Below are positions 61,581 to 64,000 of a DNA stretch of 64,000 bases, in pieces. The notes beneath the pieces are model-generated. The model worked only from the letters and a program-made list of their open reading frames with translations, was not told the origin of the DNA and searched no databases. Source of the DNA: an uncultured Desulfovibrio sp. (GTDB lineage Bacteria > Desulfobacterota > Desulfovibrionia > Desulfovibrionales > Desulfovibrionaceae); the NCBI RefSeq assembly GCF_944324935.1, contig NZ_CALUYG010000001.1, positions 1 to 64,000 of the forward strand, written 5' to 3'. Position numbers and translations under genes: made by a program. Position 1 is the stretch's first letter, and the number at the start of each line of letters is the position of its first letter.

Positions 61581-63686
61581 TTGTGCCGCCTGCTGGCCGC
61601 CGGCTGTCTGGGCCTGGGCCTGGTCTTCCCTGCCTACGCCGACAACTGGCAGGCCCCTCTTTATGACGAGGGCCTGCCGTCACACCTCGTGGCGGTGGAC
61701 AAGCACCGCCAGTCCTTCCTGTTCTTCGAGCGCAAGAGCCCGCTGCGGCTCAAATACACCTTTCCCTGCACCACGGGGCAGGTCCCCGGCGACAAACAGG
61801 TCGTCAACGACAAACGCACCCCCGAAGGCATCTATTTCGTCGAATACAAGATCGCCAGCGGCCTGGATTTCGCGGAATACGGCGGCGTGGCCTACACCCT
61901 GAACTATCCCAATCCCGTGGACAGGCTGCGCGGCAAGACCGGTCACGGCATCTGGATCCACAGCAAGGGCTTCGGCATCTTCCCTCGGGATACGCGCGGC
62001 TGCGTGGCCATCGGCCTGCAGGACATCGACACCGTGGGGCCGCGGCTCGTGCCCGGCACGGCCGTGGTCCTGGCCCACGCCGTGGACGAGAACAACGTGC
62101 CCCAGCGTGACGACGGCACGGCCCGCTATCTGCGCCATCGCATGCAGCAGTGGAGCGACGCCTGGGCGGCGCGTTCGGAAAAGATGTTCGACTTTTACGA
62201 CGGCCCCGCCTACAGCAAGGCCACCGAGGATTTCGGCCGGTTCCGCCAGAACAAGCAGCGCCTGTTCAAGATGCTCTCGTTCATCAAGATCATCAACCGG
62301 GACATTCACGTCCTGCAGGGGCCCGGCTACTGGGTCACCTGGTCCGAGCAGTTCTATACCGCCTCCAATCTGTCCACGGAAGGCGTGCGGCGGCTGTACT
62401 GGCAGAAGGACAAGCAAGGGGAGTTCCGCATCGTCGGCATGGAATGGACGCCGCGCGATATGGGTATGCTGGCGGAATTCAAACAGGGCAAGCTCATCGC
62501 CCAGGCCCTGCCGGTCCTGAGCGACAGCGGCGAGGGCCCCACGCGGCCCGCACTGGATATGCCCGAAAGCGCCGCTGACGAGAAGGCCGCGGGGACTGCC
62601 GCCGCGGCCGCCGATGGCGAAAAGGAACGCCTGCTGGCGGCGGATGCGCTGGTGCCGCGCAACCGGCCGACGCGGATCACCGGCGAGGTCAACTGGGGCA
62701 GCGGGGCCACTCTGGATACGCTGCGCCCCGATGAGCGCGAGCTTTCGCTGACAGGGGACGAGACGGCCGCCCAGGCGGAGACGCCGCAGGAAAAGGCGGC
62801 GCCCGCGCAGGCGATGTCGCAGACCGTCGCTGCCGGTGAGGCTCAGGCAACGGCGACCGTGGCCACGCCCGCCGTGCAGGAGCCGGCAACGCCCCCGCCG
62901 CCCCCGGCGCTGGAACTGACGCCCGTCCTGCGCCAGGAGCTTTCGGCGCGGGTCTCCGCGTGGCTGTCGGCCTTCACCGACCGCACACAGCGCCCGGAAG
63001 CGCTGGAAAACGCGTATTACGACAGCGGCCGCTTCAACAAGGTGAAGGGCCTGCCGCGCGGGTCGAGTCTCGCCCAGGAGCGCCGCGAACGTCAGCGCCT
63101 GCTGCGCTCGCCCTGGCTGCGCGTCTACCCCGGCCAGCAGGACTGGTCCGTGGACGGGCAAACGGCCGTCTGCCGCCTGCCGCTGCTCTTCGTGGGGCGA
63201 CAGGGTCTGGAGGAAGGCGTACGGGAGCTCTGGTGGCAGCGTGGCGAGGGCGACGCCTTCCGGCTGGTCGCCAGCCGCTGGACGCCCGGGCGGCAGGGCC
63301 TTGCCACGGTCTATCTGGAAGCCGTCAGCGGTGAGGCGAGCGCCATGCTCGAACGCTGGCGGGCTGCCTGGGAGAAGGCCGACCTGGATGCCTATGTCGA
63401 CTGCTATACCGCCGACGCCGTCCAGCAGGGCCGGCGGGGCGCACGCTTCCTGCGGCAGCAGAAGCAGAACCTCTGGCAGCGGGTCACCCCCACGCTGGTG
63501 CAGCTGAGCGGCATGCGCTTCTCGCTGGACCGTCGGGGCCTGCGGGCTGATATGATGCAGGTCTATGCCGACAGCAAGGGCATGAGCGACCGCGGCACCA
63601 AGACCCTGCTGCTGGAATATGACGGGGCGGACTGGCGCATCGCCCGTGAGGACTGGGTGGCCGAGCCGCCCGCACGGCAGCCATGA
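61581..63686 (+). CDS. L,D-transpeptidase with NTF2-like domains
   Basis: An exported cell-wall or Cds6-type L,D-transpeptidase of about 701 residues. A short signal peptide (CRLLAAGCLGLGLVFPAYA) is followed by a YkuD catalytic domain: HGIWIHSKG with His127, and TRGCVAIGL with nucleophile Cys141. Three NTF2/SnoaL-like regions follow (about residues 190-300, 450-590 and 600-695; e.g. VEDWRAAWEKADLDAYVDCYTADAV), separated by Ala/Glu/Pro-rich linkers. The start is uncertain: TTG 61581 has GGAAGG three bases away, while GGAGGG at 61534 fits no in-frame start. The next gene overlaps its stop codon by four bases. Confidence 0.85.
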   Translation: MCRLLAAGCLGLGLVFPAYADNWQAPLYDEGLPSHLVAVDKHRQSFLFFERKSPLRLKYTFPCTTGQVPGDKQVVNDKRTPEGIYFVEYKIASGLDFAEYGGVAYTLNYPNPVDRLRGKTGHGIWIHSKGFGIFPRDTRGCVAIGLQDIDTVGPRLVPGTAVVLAHAVDENNVPQRDDGTARYLRHRMQQWSDAWAARSEKMFDFYDGPAYSKATEDFGRFRQNKQRLFKMLSFIKIINRDIHVLQGPGYWVTWSEQFYTASNLSTEGVRRLYWQKDKQGEFRIVGMEWTPRDMGMLAEFKQGKLIAQALPVLSDSGEGPTRPALDMPESAADEKAAGTAAAAADGEKERLLAADALVPRNRPTRITGEVNWGSGATLDTLRPDERELSLTGDETAAQAETPQEKAAPAQAMSQTVAAGEAQATATVATPAVQEPATPPPPPALELTPVLRQELSARVSAWLSAFTDRTQRPEALENAYYDSGRFNKVKGLPRGSSLAQERRERQRLLRSPWLRVYPGQQDWSVDGQTAVCRLPLLFVGRQGLEEGVRELWWQRGEGDAFRLVASRWTPGRQGLATVYLEAVSGEASAMLERWRAAWEKADLDAYVDCYTADAVQQGRRGARFLRQQKQNLWQRVTPTLVQLSGMRFSLDRRGLRADMMQVYADSKGMSDRGTKTLLLEYDGADWRIAREDWVAEPPARQP

Positions 63687-64000
63687 GCAGCGATACACGA
63701 CTGAGCCTCATCCTGATGAGCGACGACGGGGCCCGGCGTACCTTGCGGGTACGGCGAGGGCGCTTCTATGCCGTCATGGTCTGCCTGCTGTGTTTCCCGC
63801 TGCTTGCCGCGGGGCTGGGCTGGTGGGCCGTGCGGCTCTGGCGGGACAATGGCGCGCTCGCAGCGGAGCAAGTCCGCCTCGAACGAGCCCTGCTGGAGGC
63901 CGAGGCCACCGCCGAACGTCTGGAGAACCTGGAGATCCTGCTCAAGGAGCAGAATGTGGACGGCCGTCGCCTGCTGGCGCTTCGGCTGGTCGGTCACTCC
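63683..64000 (+). CDS. Membrane-anchored coiled-coil protein, cut by the window edge
   Basis: The first 106 codons of a gene overlapping the transpeptidase stop codon (ATGA). Residues about 30-52 are a membrane helix (VMVCLLCFPLLAAGLGWWAV) after a short basic cytoplasmic segment, followed by a coiled coil (QVRLERALLEAEATAERLENLEILLKEQ). This layout fits the N-terminus of M23-type envelope peptidases or of structural cell-envelope proteins, but the diagnostic part is outside the window. Confidence 0.8.
   Translation, partial: MSSDTRLSLILMSDDGARRTLRVRRGRFYAVMVCLLCFPLLAAGLGWWAVRLWRDNGALAAEQVRLERALLEAEATAERLENLEILLKEQNVDGRRLLALRLVGHS

Overview
The window is about 64 kb of GC-rich chromosome from a Desulfovibrio-like sulfate reducer (Desulfobacterota, Desulfovibrionales). 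The assignment rests on gene content: a hybrid cluster protein next to an HcpR-like regulator, flavoredoxin, a DUF362 polyferredoxin, an ArsR-methyltransferase (SahR-type) regulator fused in an operon to ahcY, and an unusual acetyl-CoA carboxylase whose alpha and beta carboxyltransferases are one protein. No RNA genes or CRISPR arrays were seen. Identifications come from reading motifs by eye; no database search was run.

Layout. (1) 1-508: a decayed IS30-type transposase fragment and a 54-bp palindromic repeat. (2) 0.5-7.1 kb (+): pyrH, frr, uppS, cdsA, dxr, rseP, tsaB, a compact run for UMP phosphorylation, ribosome recycling, isoprenoid/lipid precursors and membrane proteolysis. (3) 7.2-10.0 kb (-): typA and a purine nucleoside phosphorylase. 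(4) 10.2-16.0 kb (+): biotin carboxylase, AccA-AccD fusion, two-domain biotin carrier, an unknown gene and ssb. (5) 16-21.1 kb: a long inverted repeat, a UDP-glucuronate decarboxylase, three tandem zinc-ribbon paralogues, a secreted duplicated Tai4-like protein, then 600 bp of stacked repeats; this is the most accessory-looking stretch. (6) 21.1-33.4 kb: a WbsX-like hydrolase, a DciA-like protein, sahR-ahcY, queD-queE, rnhA, a nucleoside-recognition membrane protein, a C_GCAxxG_C_C protein paired with a ubiquitin-like protein, an M50 protease, trpS with an attenuator-like leader, ruvX and mltG. (7) 33.8-44.7 kb, mostly (-): receiver-TPR protein, Sel1 protein, IHF/HU, a radical SAM protein (+), a truncated serine dehydratase remnant, two glycosyltransferases, PHP phosphatase, ribF, an unknown gene and a DEAD-box helicase. 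(8) 44.8-47.4 kb (+): promoter, TPP riboswitch, thiS-thiG-thiH. (9) 47.4-49.1 kb: a gene-free mosaic of repeats. (10) 49.2-52.3 kb (+): AEC transporter and an exported amidohydrolase with a perfect CRP/HcpR-type palindrome upstream. (11) 52.7-58.2 kb (-): a redox cluster (hcp, hcpR, flavodoxin, PNPOx-like, flavoredoxin, DUF362) preceded by two HcpR-type boxes, and a divergent MFS pseudogene. (12) 58.9-64 kb (+): a 36-residue basic protein, FmdB-like zinc ribbon, purB, pyrE, an L,D-transpeptidase with NTF2-like domains and the start of a membrane-anchored coiled-coil protein.

The most unusual structural feature is the intergenic DNA. At least four families of dispersed repeats recur: a ~144-bp four-hairpin element with imperfect terminal inverted repeats, present in four clear copies and one decayed copy; a 54-bp perfect palindrome; a 19-bp-arm long hairpin; and a modular C repeat that occurs singly, as a 71-bp tandem array, and as a 1.4-kb mosaic. 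Signs of genome erosion (IS30 remnant, sdaA fragment, MFS internal deletion) sit near these repeats or near cluster boundaries. The best candidates for undescribed biology are the triplicated zinc-ribbon genes with their secreted neighbour, the structured repeat family, the C_GCAxxG/ubiquitin-like gene pair, and the inverted AccA-AccD fusion with a two-domain biotin carrier.
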